Shown: positions 33,579 to 41,664, numbered from the stretch's first letter. The stretch is 64,000 bases of DNA from Bacillus_AB infantis_B (GCF_008180445.1 NZ_VTER01000007.1:124001-188000); one strand, 5' to 3'. The notes: a model not told the origin generated them from the sequence alone. A program made the numbers and translations.

Positions 33579-35579
33579 ATGTTTGAATCTATCGATGATT
33601 TGTCCATAAGCTCGATCAGAACTCTATCTATCGATGCTATTGAAAAAGCAAACTCCGGCCACCCTGGCATGCCTATGGGGGCAGCTCCTATGGCGTACAC
33701 ACTCTGGAGCCGTTTCATGAACCATAACCCGGCCAATCCTGAGTGGTTTAACCGCGACCGTTTTGTCCTATCTGCAGGACATGGTTCCATGCTTCTATAC
33801 AGCCTGCTTCATCTATCAGGCTATGGTCTCACGATCGATGACCTGAAAGAATTCCGCCAATGGGGAAGCAAGACTCCCGGCCACCCTGAATACAAACATA
33901 CAAAGGGCGTTGACGCGACAACTGGTCCGCTTGGACAGGGAATCTCAATGGCAGTCGGCATGGCCATGGCTGAGCGCCACCTGGCAGCCGTCTATAATAA
34001 AGACAAGTATAATGTAGTCGACCACTTTACATACAGCATTTGCGGCGACGGTGACCTTATGGAAGGTGTATCTGCTGAAGCGGCATCGCTTGCAGGCCAC
34101 CTGAAGCTTGGCAAGCTCGTTGTCCTTTATGATTCAAATGATATCTCCCTTGACGGCGACCTTGACCGCTCTTTCTCTGAAAGTGTGGAGCAAAGGTTCA
34201 AATCTTACGGCTGGCAGTATATCCGTGTTGAAGACGGCAATGATCTTCACGAAGTGGCGAAAGCGCTTGAGGAAGCAAGAGGCGACCTTGACCATCCGAC
34301 TATGATTGAAGTAAAAACGGTCATCGGATTCGGCTCACCTAACAAATCCGGGAAATCAGATGTTCACGGCGCACCGCTTGGTGCAGATGAGCTGAAGCTG
34401 ACGAAGGAAGCTTACAAGTGGACTTTTGAAGAAGATTTCCATGTTCCGGATGAAGTGTACAGCCACTTCAAGAAGCATATCGCAGAACGCGGAGAAAAGA
34501 CTGAGCAGGAATGGAACTCTATGCTTGAAAACTACAAGCAGGACTTCCCTGAGCTCGGCGCCCAGCTTCAAGGAGCAATGAAAGGCGAGCTTCCAGAAGG
34601 ATGGGATAAGGATATTCCAGTATACGAAACAGGCTCAAGCCTGGCAAGCCGCGCTTCTTCAGGCGAAGCACTGAACGCAATCGCGCAGAATCTTCCGTTC
34701 TTCATCGGCGGGTCTGCTGACCTTGCCGGTTCAAACAAAACGATGATCAAAGGCTCAGGCGACTTTACCCCTGCTTCATTCGAAGGCCGCAACATCTGGT
34801 TCGGCGTAAGGGAATTCGCCATGGGTGCCGCCCTAAACGGTATGGCCCTTCATGGAGGCTTAAAGGTATTCGGAGGAACATTCTTCGTATTCTCTGACTA
34901 TCTTCGCCCGGCAATCCGCTTAGCTGCCCTGATGGGTCTGCCTGTTACTTATGTATTCACGCATGACAGCATCGCTGTTGGTGAGGACGGCCCTACACAC
35001 GAGCCGGTTGAACAGCTTGCATCACTTCGTGCGATGCCTAATCTGTCTGTCATCCGCCCGGCTGATGGCAATGAAACCTCAGCTGCCTGGAAAGTGGCGG
35101 TAGAATCACAGGATAAGCCGACAGCTCTTGTGCTGACGCGCCAAAACCTGCCTACCCTCCAGGATACAGACAAAAACGCGTATGAAGGCGTATCTAAAGG
35201 GGCTTATGTTGTCTCACCGGCTGGCAAAGATCAGGCAGATGCCCTGCTGCTTGCTTCCGGATCTGAAGTGCATCTGGCTGTAAAAGCTCAGGAAGCCCTG
35301 AAGAAAGAAGGCATCGATGCAGCTGTTGTTTCCATGCCTGCATGGGACCGCTTTGAAGCACAGTCCAAGGAATATAAAGAAAGCGTCATTCCGAAAGCTG
35401 TCAAGAAGCGCCTTGCCATTGAAATGGGCTCTTCACTTGGCTGGCACCGTTATGCCGGTGATGAAGGCGAAGTATTGGCGATCGATACATTCGGCGCATC
35501 TGCACCAGGCGAGAAGATTATCGAAGAGTACGGCTTCGCAGTAGAAAACGTGGTTGCACGTTTAAAGGCCCTTCTGTAA
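33579..35579 (+). CDS. tkt: Transketolase
   Basis: 666 residues, the normal length. TPP domain: STISIDAIEKANSGHPGMP-like start (here LSIDAIEKANSGHPGMPMG), LDATTGPLGQG-type GPLGQGI, and CGDGDLMEGVSAEAASLAGH; Pyr domain ending with THDSIAVGEDGPTHEP. It interconverts pentose-phosphate sugars by moving a two-carbon unit. Monocistronic, flanked by terminators. Confidence 0.98.
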   Translation: MFESIDDLSISSIRTLSIDAIEKANSGHPGMPMGAAPMAYTLWSRFMNHNPANPEWFNRDRFVLSAGHGSMLLYSLLHLSGYGLTIDDLKEFRQWGSKTPGHPEYKHTKGVDATTGPLGQGISMAVGMAMAERHLAAVYNKDKYNVVDHFTYSICGDGDLMEGVSAEAASLAGHLKLGKLVVLYDSNDISLDGDLDRSFSESVEQRFKSYGWQYIRVEDGNDLHEVAKALEEARGDLDHPTMIEVKTVIGFGSPNKSGKSDVHGAPLGADELKLTKEAYKWTFEEDFHVPDEVYSHFKKHIAERGEKTEQEWNSMLENYKQDFPELGAQLQGAMKGELPEGWDKDIPVYETGSSLASRASSGEALNAIAQNLPFFIGGSADLAGSNKTMIKGSGDFTPASFEGRNIWFGVREFAMGAALNGMALHGGLKVFGGTFFVFSDYLRPAIRLAALMGLPVTYVFTHDSIAVGEDGPTHEPVEQLASLRAMPNLSVIRPADGNETSAAWKVAVESQDKPTALVLTRQNLPTLQDTDKNAYEGVSKGAYVVSPAGKDQADALLLASGSEVHLAVKAQEALKKEGIDAAVVSMPAWDRFEAQSKEYKESVIPKAVKKRLAIEMGSSLGWHRYAGDEGEVLAIDTFGASAPGEKIIEEYGFAVENVVARLKALL

Positions 35580-35586
35580 AGGGTAT

Positions 35587-35617
35587 AAAGAGAGCGTCAG
35601 AGTACGCTCTCTTTTTT
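35587..35617 (+). terminator. Terminator after tkt
   Basis: AGAGAGCGT CAGAGT ACGCTCTCT followed by six T. Confidence 0.9.
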
Positions 35618-35678
35618 ATTTCCTTATAATAGATTGAATATTTTTATTTTTTATATAATTTGTACGCAAATAAGCCTG

Positions 35679-35685
35679 TTCGACA
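35679..35685 (-). promoter_or_regulatory. Spo0A box upstream of sirA
   Basis: TTCGACA is the complement of the 0A box TGTCGAA, in the extended context TTTTGTCGAAC on the minus strand, about 95 bp ahead of sirA. sirA is activated by Spo0A-P in B. subtilis. Confidence 0.6.
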
Positions 35686-35778
35686 AAATTAGTGCCCTTT
35701 TTTGACGCTGAAAGACAAAGTAACTGATTCTGTTCCCTTATACTTGAAGCAATATAGAAGATATTGGAGGAGATGTTG

Positions 35779-36216
35779 GTGAGAACCTATCAGCTTTATT
35801 TAATAGAAGACGAATTTGCTTCCCATTATTTCGGCAGAGAGCGGATGTTCTACCAGCTCTTTCAGGAATACAGCCGTTCGAAGGGAGAGCTGAGATCGAT
35901 CCTGTCACGCCAGATTGAGTTTATCACAAGGCCGATCCCCGCCCTCAGGCTTCACCAGTATCTTACACAGCAGCTTTCAAGGAAAAAAGGAGCATCAGCC
36001 GATCAGGGGGCCTATGTAATCCGAAACGGAAAAAACAGTTCGGCGCGGCTTGAAATCTATGACCGATGTTTAGTGATTGAATCACATGGGAATTATGATG
36101 CAGAAACGGTGTTCTTTGAAATCCTCCGGAAAAATGAATCCTCTTATCTGGCGGTTGATATGACCAACAGGCGCTTTGGCTGGCTGAAGCCGATCAAAGA
36201 AAGAAAATTTATTTAA
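35779..36216 (+). CDS. sirA: Sporulation inhibitor of replication SirA
   Basis: 145 residues from GTG 35779, with GGAGGAGATG as ribosome binding site; TTG 35776 and TTG 35764 are alternatives. YLIEDEFASHYFGRE, the middle ITRPIPALRLHQ and the end DAETVFFEILRKNES, RFGWLKPIKERKF match SirA. The protein binds domain I of DnaA and blocks new replication rounds when sporulation starts. Confidence 0.93.
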   Translation: MRTYQLYLIEDEFASHYFGRERMFYQLFQEYSRSKGELRSILSRQIEFITRPIPALRLHQYLTQQLSRKKGASADQGAYVIRNGKNSSARLEIYDRCLVIESHGNYDAETVFFEILRKNESSYLAVDMTNRRFGWLKPIKERKFI

Positions 36217-36302
36217 ATAGGGGAAAAACAGGTGCAAATATTGTATAATAACCTTTGGTTTAGTACACTGTATGATAGACAACATGAAGGAGGAAGTTTT
36301 GA

Positions 36303-36518
36303 ATGTGGGACGTTATTCTAGTTGGTATACTGGCATTGATCGCCGGTGTAGCACTAGGATTTTTCATCGCTCGTAAATATATGATGAGCTACTTAAAGAA
36401 AAATCCGCCAATCAACGAACAAATGCTTAAAATGATGATGATGCAAATGGGCATGAAACCATCCCAGAAGAAAATCAATCAGATGATGTCTGCCATGAAC
36501 AAGCAGTCCGGCAAGTAA
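36303..36518 (+). CDS. yneF: YneF, UPF0154 membrane protein
   Basis: 71 residues: a single N-terminal membrane helix (VILVGILALIAGVALGFFIAR) followed by KYMMSYLKKNPPINEQMLKM and GMKPSQKKINQMM, the UPF0154 signature. Function unknown. It is the last recognisable host gene before the prophage. Confidence 0.93.
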   Translation: MWDVILVGILALIAGVALGFFIARKYMMSYLKKNPPINEQMLKMMMMQMGMKPSQKKINQMMSAMNKQSGK

Positions 36519-36657
36519 AAGTCAGTAATATCAACGGTTTGAAGACGATTTTTAAGTTAAATTAGGACAAATATTACTCAGCAATTGAGTTGTAGACTTA
36601 ATCTTTCTACATAAATTTGCCCTGATTTTACTTAATCCTTCGCCAGACTACATAAGA
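36519..36657. other. Host-prophage junction region (attL expected here)
   Basis: Between yneF and the integrase there is no gene. Base composition shifts to AT-rich here, and the next host gene of the usual Bacillus order (ccdA region) does not follow. The attL core cannot be delimited because attR lies outside the window. Confidence 0.5.
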
Positions 36658-36701
36658 CCACTTTTTCTATGAGAATGATTCATAGGGAGAGTGGTTTTTT
36701 T
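36658..36701 (+). terminator. Terminator overlapping the integrase translation start
   Basis: CCACTTTTTCTATG pairs along all 14 bases with CATAGGGAGAGTGG (several G-T wobbles), with loop AGAATGATT, and is followed by seven T. The 3' arm contains AGGGAGA, the only good ribosome binding site for the integrase, and the T run reads into its first codons. Confidence 0.75.
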
Positions 36702-37608
36702 GTTGTTGGAAGATGCTCTTGAGGAGTATGAATATCATTGTTTAGCCAAAGGATTTACAGCTAAGACGATGAAAAATAAGCTTCAGGAATACAAACAATT
36801 AAAACGATTCCTAAAAGAAAAACGAGGCATCACTGAGTTGGAAAGTATAACCGCATTTGATTTAAAAGCCCATTTCCGTGAAAAGCAGAAAGCAGGTCTT
36901 CAACCTTCGAGTATTGTTTCCATGCATAAGATGATTACCGCCTTTTTTAACTGGTGTCATAATGAGGGTTATTTGGCTGAAAATCTTATGAAAAAAGTCG
37001 AACGTCCGAAAGTCCCTAAAAAGGTACTAAAAGGGTTCACTCCTAAAGAGGTACAGAGCATGATAGAGGCGTTTTCTAATAAAGACTACCTAGAAGTCAG
37101 GAATAAGGCAATCGTTGCTATGCTTGCTGATTGTGGCCTCAGATCAATGGAGATAAGAGGGCTAAAGACATCAAATGTCAATGCTACAACTTTATTGGTG
37201 AACGGTAAGGGAAATAAAGAGAGGACTGTTTTTATCAGTCCAAAGTTAAAGAAGATTCTAATTAGATATGAGCGTCTGAAAAAGGAGTACTTTGCTGACA
37301 GGCCTACATCAGATGACCATTACTTTCTTACATACACAGGAAGTTGTCTGTCACATGTAGCCTTATTTAATATCATTAAAGAAGCTGGAAGGCGGGTTGG
37401 GATAGCTAATAAAAGGGTAAGCCCACACAGTTTCAGACATTTCTATTCTGTTCAAAGTTTGTCTGGTAAGAATGGATTAGATTTGCATAGTCTTAGTATG
37501 CTTCTGGGTCATAGCTCTGTAGAAATAACACAACGGTATCTATCATCAATGACACTAGAGCAGCTATCAGAGAAAGCGATAAAGAGCAGCCCGTTGATGA
37601 ATATCTAA
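36700..37608 (+). CDS. int: Phage integrase (tyrosine recombinase)
   Basis: About 302 residues from TTG 36700 (TTG 36703 or GTG 36691 possible; the latter lies on the ribosome binding site). The N-terminal SAM-like core-binding domain is KGFTAKTMKNKLQEYKQLKRF in part. Catalytic residues: Arg in CGLRSMEIRGL, Lys in GKGNKERTVF, HxxR in SPHSFRHFYSV, His and Tyr in LLGHSSVEITQRYLS. It is XerC/D-like in length. It marks the left end of the prophage. Confidence 0.92.
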   Translation: MLLEDALEEYEYHCLAKGFTAKTMKNKLQEYKQLKRFLKEKRGITELESITAFDLKAHFREKQKAGLQPSSIVSMHKMITAFFNWCHNEGYLAENLMKKVERPKVPKKVLKGFTPKEVQSMIEAFSNKDYLEVRNKAIVAMLADCGLRSMEIRGLKTSNVNATTLLVNGKGNKERTVFISPKLKKILIRYERLKKEYFADRPTSDDHYFLTYTGSCLSHVALFNIIKEAGRRVGIANKRVSPHSFRHFYSVQSLSGKNGLDLHSLSMLLGHSSVEITQRYLSSMTLEQLSEKAIKSSPLMNI

Positions 37609-37619
37609 AAAAGCACAAA

Positions 37620-37660
37620 AAAAGAGAGCCTACTGTCCCCACAGTGACTCTCGGTTCTGA
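37620..37660 (+). terminator. Hairpin after the integrase
   Basis: GAGA..ACTGT/ACAGT..CTCTC can fold just after the integrase stop; no clean T run. Weak candidate terminator. Confidence 0.35.
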
Positions 37661-37699
37661 TTGTTACCCCATATACAATTGCATACGGAATATACCCTA

Positions 37700-38127
37700 A
37701 CCTCATTTTATCTAAAAAATTTAGATGATGCAAGGCTTATTTACTTATTGTCTTTTTTAGGGTAATCCAGTCGAGGTTGCCGATAAATCGACTATAAATA
37801 ACCATCGTCAGGTAATGACCCAGCCTTTGCATAAAGTGGGGATAGGACACGTTTAAACGCTCCCTATTGCGTTCTGTTGTCCGAATGGTGAAAGCTACCT
37901 TAGTGCTGTCGAAGGAAGGGTAGAGCGTTTACGGACGCTGTAGGACAAGCCATAAATATGAGAACGCAATTTTGCGTTATCAGAACCTGTGAGGGCTACT
38001 TGAAACAGTAGGCTTGTTCAGAGGAAACTCTGACGATTAATAGGGCGTGATATACCGGATACCTTAACTTGATGCATACCATCAAGAAACGAATCGTCTG
38101 CTGCTTGCTAACGATTCTTTTTTTTAT
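37700..38127 (+). ncRNA. Large structured non-coding RNA candidate
   Basis: About 430 nt with no plausible ORF but many helices: ATCTAAA/TTTAGAT (37710), GGACA/TGTCC (37845/37878), CTACCTT/AAGGGTAG (37895/37916), AAACGCTC/GAGCGTTT (37855/37923), ATTGCGTTCT/AGAACGCAAT (37866/37961), ACAAGCC/GGCTTGT (37945/38011), TCAGAG-GAAA-CTCTGA (38018), CTTGATG/CATCAAG (38068/38080), and a final GAATCGT/ACGATTC stem with eight T (38091-38125). The 37855 and 37866 helices interleave, i.e. a potential pseudoknot; AACGCA/TGCGTT offers an alternative local hairpin. I do not recognise it as RNase P, tmRNA, 6S, a group I or II intron or a known riboswitch. Its setting recalls the large ornate phage RNAs (GOLLD, ROOL), but I cannot claim identity. 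Boundaries, especially the 5' end, are approximate. Confidence 0.72.
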
Positions 38128-38251
38128 GTCTCGTTAGCAGGTAGCCAATCTTCGTTCAAATCCGTTTTCCTTACTTTCGCACCCATCAAGCCAAAAACCA
38201 AAACCAAATGCAAGAACTTTGTACCATATATAGATAAAAAAAAGACGATCA

Positions 38252-38500
38252 TTATTGACCGTCAATTTCTACAAACTCAACTACTTCTCCAATTGTACAA
38301 CTTAAGTATTCGCAAATTAGGCCAATTACATCTAAAGCAACATATTCATTGCTGCTCATCTTTGCAAGGGTTGATGGTGAGATACCTAACTCATTTCTAA
38401 GATGACTTCTTGTCTTATCCCTTTTAATAAGTGTGATTTCCATTGGCTTATACGATGGACGAATTGTTTCTGGTTTCTTTCTCTTTTTAATCTCCGTCAT
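38252..38500 (-). CDS. XRE-family repressor-like protein
   Basis: 82 residues. A basic N-terminus precedes an HTH: MEITLIKRDKTRSHLRNELG, ISPSTLAKMSSNEYVALDVI and ICEYLSCTIGEVVEF match short Cro/CI-type regulators (YozG/HTH_26-like). It is divergent from the early genes, with the intervening 186 bp holding promoters for both sides, so it may be the lysogeny repressor or a Cro-like partner. Confidence 0.75.
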   Translation of the reverse strand: MTEIKKRKKPETIRPSYKPMEITLIKRDKTRSHLRNELGISPSTLAKMSSNEYVALDVIGLICEYLSCTIGEVVEFVEIDGQ

Positions 38501-38594
38501 TTTCCCACCTCAACAACAATAACTGATTACAGATAAATTATATCACATTGCTGACTAAATGTTCGATATCTCAAATATTTTTTACGTAAAAGTA

Positions 38595-38623
38595 TTTACA
38601 ACTGATTTAGCGTGTTGTATATT
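38595..38623 (+). promoter_or_regulatory. Candidate early rightward promoter
   Basis: TTTACA-17-TATATT upstream of the 38687 gene. Direct AAGTACA-like words (TTAAGTACAGGAAGTACAAC) follow the -10 and could be repressor sites. Confidence 0.5.
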
Positions 38624-38686
38624 AAGTACAGGAAGTACAACAAGTCGAACAAAAAGAACTCGAAGTCAAACATAGGAGGTTAAGAA

Positions 38687-39031
38687 GTGACGCTGTTAAA
38701 CAAGGTACTCATCATGGAAGACAACATGTATCAAGCCTACAATTGCTTAATGCTAGACGATGATCACGCACTATTCTTCACGGAATACACGCTCAACCTA
38801 TCCAGAGTCTATCCTACAAGTGAATCCAGCTTGCTTTACGTGGAGGGGGATAAAAGGATATACCTAGCTACACACATCAAGAAAGTGGATGAAGAGCAGC
38901 AGTTAGAGGAAGCAAAAGAAATGATACTTAAAGCATCTTTCCATGATTACCTAACAAAAGTATACGAATACTGTCCAGAAGGTAGCCTTGGAATTATGCC
39001 AGTGAACGGTTCCAGAATTAAAAAAGTGTAG
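38687..39031 (+). CDS. Unknown early phage protein
   Basis: 114 residues starting at GTG 38687, six bases after ATAGGAGGT. Acidic, mixed alpha/beta pattern (MYQAYNCLMLDDDHALFF, SSLLYVEGDKRIYLATHIKK). No family recognised. First gene of the early operon. Confidence 0.6.
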   Translation: MTLLNKVLIMEDNMYQAYNCLMLDDDHALFFTEYTLNLSRVYPTSESSLLYVEGDKRIYLATHIKKVDEEQQLEEAKEMILKASFHDYLTKVYEYCPEGSLGIMPVNGSRIKKV

Positions 39032-39121
39032 AGCAGTTTGCCTCACTAATTAAAACTAGAGGCTGCACGATATTCAGTGCTACCTCACCAAAAAATCTAA
39101 CTCAAAGGGAGAGTTACATAA

Positions 39122-39367
39122 ATGAATACTCTATTAAACGGAACGGTTACTTTAAATGTTAGTACACTTACTCAAATGTCTGCTGGGGAAAGCAAAGTAA
39201 ATCTTCATCCGCAAACACTTATTGGCGGTAAATTAATTCTTGTCTTGTCAAATGGTCAGCAAATCGAAGCAACAGTAAATGAGTTTCACGAAGTTGAGTT
39301 AGCAGCGTTTGATCCTTACACACACGATGAAATTTATGACGACAGTTACATTGGTGATATTGTTTGA
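39122..39367 (+). CDS. Unknown small phage protein
   Basis: 81 residues. Beta-rich centre (GKLILVLSNGQQIEATVNEF) and an acidic C-terminus (FDPYTHDEIYDDSYIGD). No family recognised. AAAGGGAGAG lies upstream of the ATG. Confidence 0.55.
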   Translation: MNTLLNGTVTLNVSTLTQMSAGESKVNLHPQTLIGGKLILVLSNGQQIEATVNEFHEVELAAFDPYTHDEIYDDSYIGDIV

Positions 39368-39443
39368 TACTCAATTATCTTTAAATATCTGAATAGTGGG
39401 GGGGAGTTGACTTCTCTCTCCCACTTAAAAAGGAGTGAATAAG

Positions 39444-39737
39444 ATGAATACTGATCAAATTATTGCTAATGGAACTGTCGATTTCGATGCTCTGAAAGAA
39501 CTTACATCAGACAAGTTTACTGATCTAATCAAAGGGCAGCTTGAGAACGAGACTTATAAACCTGTATCCGCTAAAGAAAACAAGTACTCGGTTGAATTTA
39601 CCATCAAAGATGATGATGAAGTTATCGGTGCTTTTAAATATGACAAGGAATACGGGTATATTTCTACAAGCTGGCTAGGACGTATCCGCCTTGAGCAGTA
39701 TGTAAAAGCTTTAGGCGGTAAAGTTTCATGGAATTAA
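39444..39737 (+). CDS. Unknown small phage protein
   Basis: 97 residues from ATG 39444, with AAAGGAGTG upstream; GTG 39435 overlaps that site. Contains ANGTVDFDALKELTSDKF and GAFKYDKEYGYISTSWLGR. No family recognised. It precedes aimR by 26 bp. Confidence 0.6.
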   Translation: MNTDQIIANGTVDFDALKELTSDKFTDLIKGQLENETYKPVSAKENKYSVEFTIKDDDEVIGAFKYDKEYGYISTSWLGRIRLEQYVKALGGKVSWN

Positions 39738-39763
39738 GGTAAATGGGTGAAGGGGGAAATTAA

Positions 39764-40903
39764 GTGGAGAAATCACTTCGGCAAATGATTGTTAATGAGC
39801 TGGATTTGAATTATGGATTAGCGACTAAACTAGCAGAAATGAGTGGTTATTCTACTGGAGGAAATTTCAGGAAGATCCTTCAGGATGAATCAAAGGATAT
39901 TGAAAAGATTGACGGATTTATAAAAGTTGTCCAGTACCTTTTTCCAAGCGATTATCAGCAGTTATTAGTACGATTTGCAATGCAGTTGAATCCAGACAGG
40001 TTAACATGCCGATTACTCCTTGAATACGCAACCCTTCATCACCTGTACTACATTAAAAGGATTTTGCTCAATAAGATGAAAAGCAGCACTAAGCAAGAAA
40101 CAATGGATTGGTACTTTGTTTATAGTACGGATGATGATATTGCTATGGGAAATCTGCCTCTATGTGAAGGGATTGATACTCTTTTCTCCAGGACGGTTAA
40201 GAAAGTGGAGGCTAGAGTATATCAAAGGATAGCTCAAATATACTGTTATTACGACATGAGGAATATCCATATGATTGACTGTGCATTACCTCAGATTGAA
40301 CATGAATTAAAACTCATAAAGAATCCATTCCTCAGGAACGCCTATGAGGGAAGGATATTTAGAATTAAGGTGGATATTAATCTCCATACGGACAAGTTAG
40401 CTCAAGTCCTATCTTCAGGCTTTCAATTAGAGAATGCACATGATCCTACTAAGAGTGCTGTTTATCTGCAGATTGGAAACTCGTACATCATGAAGGACTA
40501 CAACAAAGCTGTGAAGTATTTTAACCTCGCTCTCGAATATGCTAATCAAAAAACAGAAAATGAAATCCGTCAGAGTATGAATTTTGCTGCTATATATTGG
40601 GACAAGTTAGATGCTTACATTTCAGATGGAACAGAAAGCAATGAGCTATTCTATCAGATTAAATTAAACAACAGGGAACAGGCTATGGAGATTCTAGAAT
40701 ACACCGATATAGAAGCCCTGACAGAGCACCAGAAGGGCTTCCACTGGTACTATAGGTCATTGCTATTCAATGATGTTTCGATGCTGTACAAGTCAATTGA
40801 GCACTTCAAAAAGGCCGGGGAAAGATTGTTTATTCAAATTCCTATCAAAGCCTTAAAGAGTGTTGGAGTTAAAGAATACGTGTTAAAAGCTCTTAGTGCG
40901 TAA
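39764..40903 (+). CDS. aimR: AimR-like arbitrium receptor/transcription regulator
   Basis: 379 residues from GTG 39764. An N-terminal HTH (LNYGLATKLAEMSGYSTGG, about residues 15-40) is followed by a helical TPR-like repeat domain up to the C-terminus (for example LLEYATLHHLYYIKRILLNKM, YLQIGNSYIMKDYNKAVKYF, HQKGFHWYYRSLLFNDVSML, closing LFIQIPIKALKSVGV). Length and the order of these blocks match AimR of SPbeta/phi3T phages; the C-terminal LFIQIPIKAL corresponds to the FLIRLPLLEL region there. A short secreted-peptide gene follows directly. AimR senses that peptide to choose lysis or lysogeny. The HTH separates it from Rap phosphatases; PlcR/NprR-like regulators are the main alternative. Confidence 0.82.
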   Translation: MEKSLRQMIVNELDLNYGLATKLAEMSGYSTGGNFRKILQDESKDIEKIDGFIKVVQYLFPSDYQQLLVRFAMQLNPDRLTCRLLLEYATLHHLYYIKRILLNKMKSSTKQETMDWYFVYSTDDDIAMGNLPLCEGIDTLFSRTVKKVEARVYQRIAQIYCYYDMRNIHMIDCALPQIEHELKLIKNPFLRNAYEGRIFRIKVDINLHTDKLAQVLSSGFQLENAHDPTKSAVYLQIGNSYIMKDYNKAVKYFNLALEYANQKTENEIRQSMNFAAIYWDKLDAYISDGTESNELFYQIKLNNREQAMEILEYTDIEALTEHQKGFHWYYRSLLFNDVSMLYKSIEHFKKAGERLFIQIPIKALKSVGVKEYVLKALSA

Positions 40904-40936
40904 TATTACTTGGAGCTTGAAAGGGGGTGATTAATA

Positions 40937-41080
40937 ATGAAGAAGAATGTAATTAAAATCGTAGCAGCAGCTTTAATCCTTGCTGGGTCTGTAGGTATTC
41001 TTGGAAACAATGATACGCACACTGCAGATCCAGGCGGTGGAGGGCGTATTATCCCAACATCAGTTAAAGTAGACATGTAA
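40937..41080 (+). CDS. aimP: AimP-like arbitrium pre-propeptide
   Basis: 47 residues. AAGGGGGTGA precedes the ATG by six bases, and the gene begins 33 bp after aimR. MKKNVIKIVAAALILAGSVG is a Sec signal peptide; the remainder is GILGNNDTHTADPGGGGRI followed by IPTSVKVDM. In SPbeta-type AimP the active hexapeptide is at the very C-terminus and ends GA; here the glycine-rich DPGGGGR segment is internal, so the mature peptide may be DPG-containing and cut out of the middle, or the C-terminal residues. The exact mature form cannot be read from sequence. Confidence 0.75.
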   Translation: MKKNVIKIVAAALILAGSVGILGNNDTHTADPGGGGRIIPTSVKVDM

Positions 41081-41147
41081 TCTGAGGGTTACATAAGACT
41101 GTGAGGGGGCACTTTAGGGTGCTTCCTTCATAATAAGGGGAATTGCC

Positions 41148-41321
41148 ATGGGAGTAGTTAAATTGAGTCAGCATAAGGCTGAGAAGGCTTATAGAGAGTA
41201 TTATGGGTATGTTGGTGCCCCGGGGCACCGATTAGAATCAGATAGGAATTATTCAAATCTGAAAAGAAACCTACATAAAGAATACATCAAAGCATGGTTC
41301 AAACTACTTAATACAAAATAA
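41148..41321 (+). CDS. Small basic phage protein downstream of aimP
   Basis: 57 residues, MGVVKLSQHKAEKAYREYY and onwards, very basic with many Tyr and Lys. AAGGGG lies eight bases ahead. A small hairpin GGCAC/GTGCT at about 41109 separates it from aimP. No family recognised. It occupies the start of the aimX position. Confidence 0.5.
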   Translation: MGVVKLSQHKAEKAYREYYGYVGAPGHRLESDRNYSNLKRNLHKEYIKAWFKLLNTK

Positions 41322-41343
41322 ACTATAAATTTACAAAACTTGG

Positions 41344-41371
41344 TTGTCAAAAATAAATAAACTGATATAAT
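41344..41371 (+). promoter_or_regulatory. Candidate promoter downstream of aimP (aimX-type position)
   Basis: TTGTCA-16-TATAAT, a strong sigma-A-like promoter pointing into the non-coding stretch. In SPbeta-like phages AimR activates the aimX promoter at this place. Confidence 0.6.
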
Positions 41372-41467
41372 AAGAAGTGGACAGCAAAAAAAGTGAGCGA
41401 ACGTCAAATAGACATTCCTTTTTGGTGATGTCTTAGTTTTGCATATTCATTTTTTAGGGTGTCACAA

Positions 41468-41607
41468 ATTTGAGGTACCTTGCCGTATAATTAGACGGGC
41501 AGGGGTACTTGATAATTCAATCAGGTGGCTACGTTTTATTGCTACCTTTTAAAGCTGATGCAAACAATTCTTGCATCAGGTTTGGGTATAATCCCTATCC
41601 CTCAAAT
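41468..41607 (+). ncRNA. Multi-helix RNA junction, candidate aimX-like RNA or leader
   Basis: A closing helix ATTTGAGG (41468-41475) / CCTCAAAT (41600-41607) encloses three hairpins: GTACC.TGCC/GGCA.GGTAC (41475-41508), AGGTGGC/GCTACCT (41523-41547) and CTGATGCAA/TTGCATCAG (41555-41579, perfect 9 bp). This is a four-way junction like a riboswitch or compact ncRNA. There is no ORF. It is expressed, if at all, from the promoter at 41344. No known riboswitch core recognised. Confidence 0.65.
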
Positions 41608-41664
41608 ATGGGGTGCTGATCTATTGTTCTTTGAAAATCTAATAAAAATTAAACTAATAACAAC

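Noticed and set aside
37700..38127. RNase P RNA, tmRNA or group I intron
   Set aside because: The conserved cores (GAGGAAAGTCC of RNase P, tmRNA ends, intron P7/P3 sequences) are not found, although the interval is strongly structured.
39764..40903. Rap-type phosphatase for the receptor gene
   Set aside because: The N-terminus is an HTH rather than the Rap three-helix bundle, and length and C-terminal wording fit AimR better.
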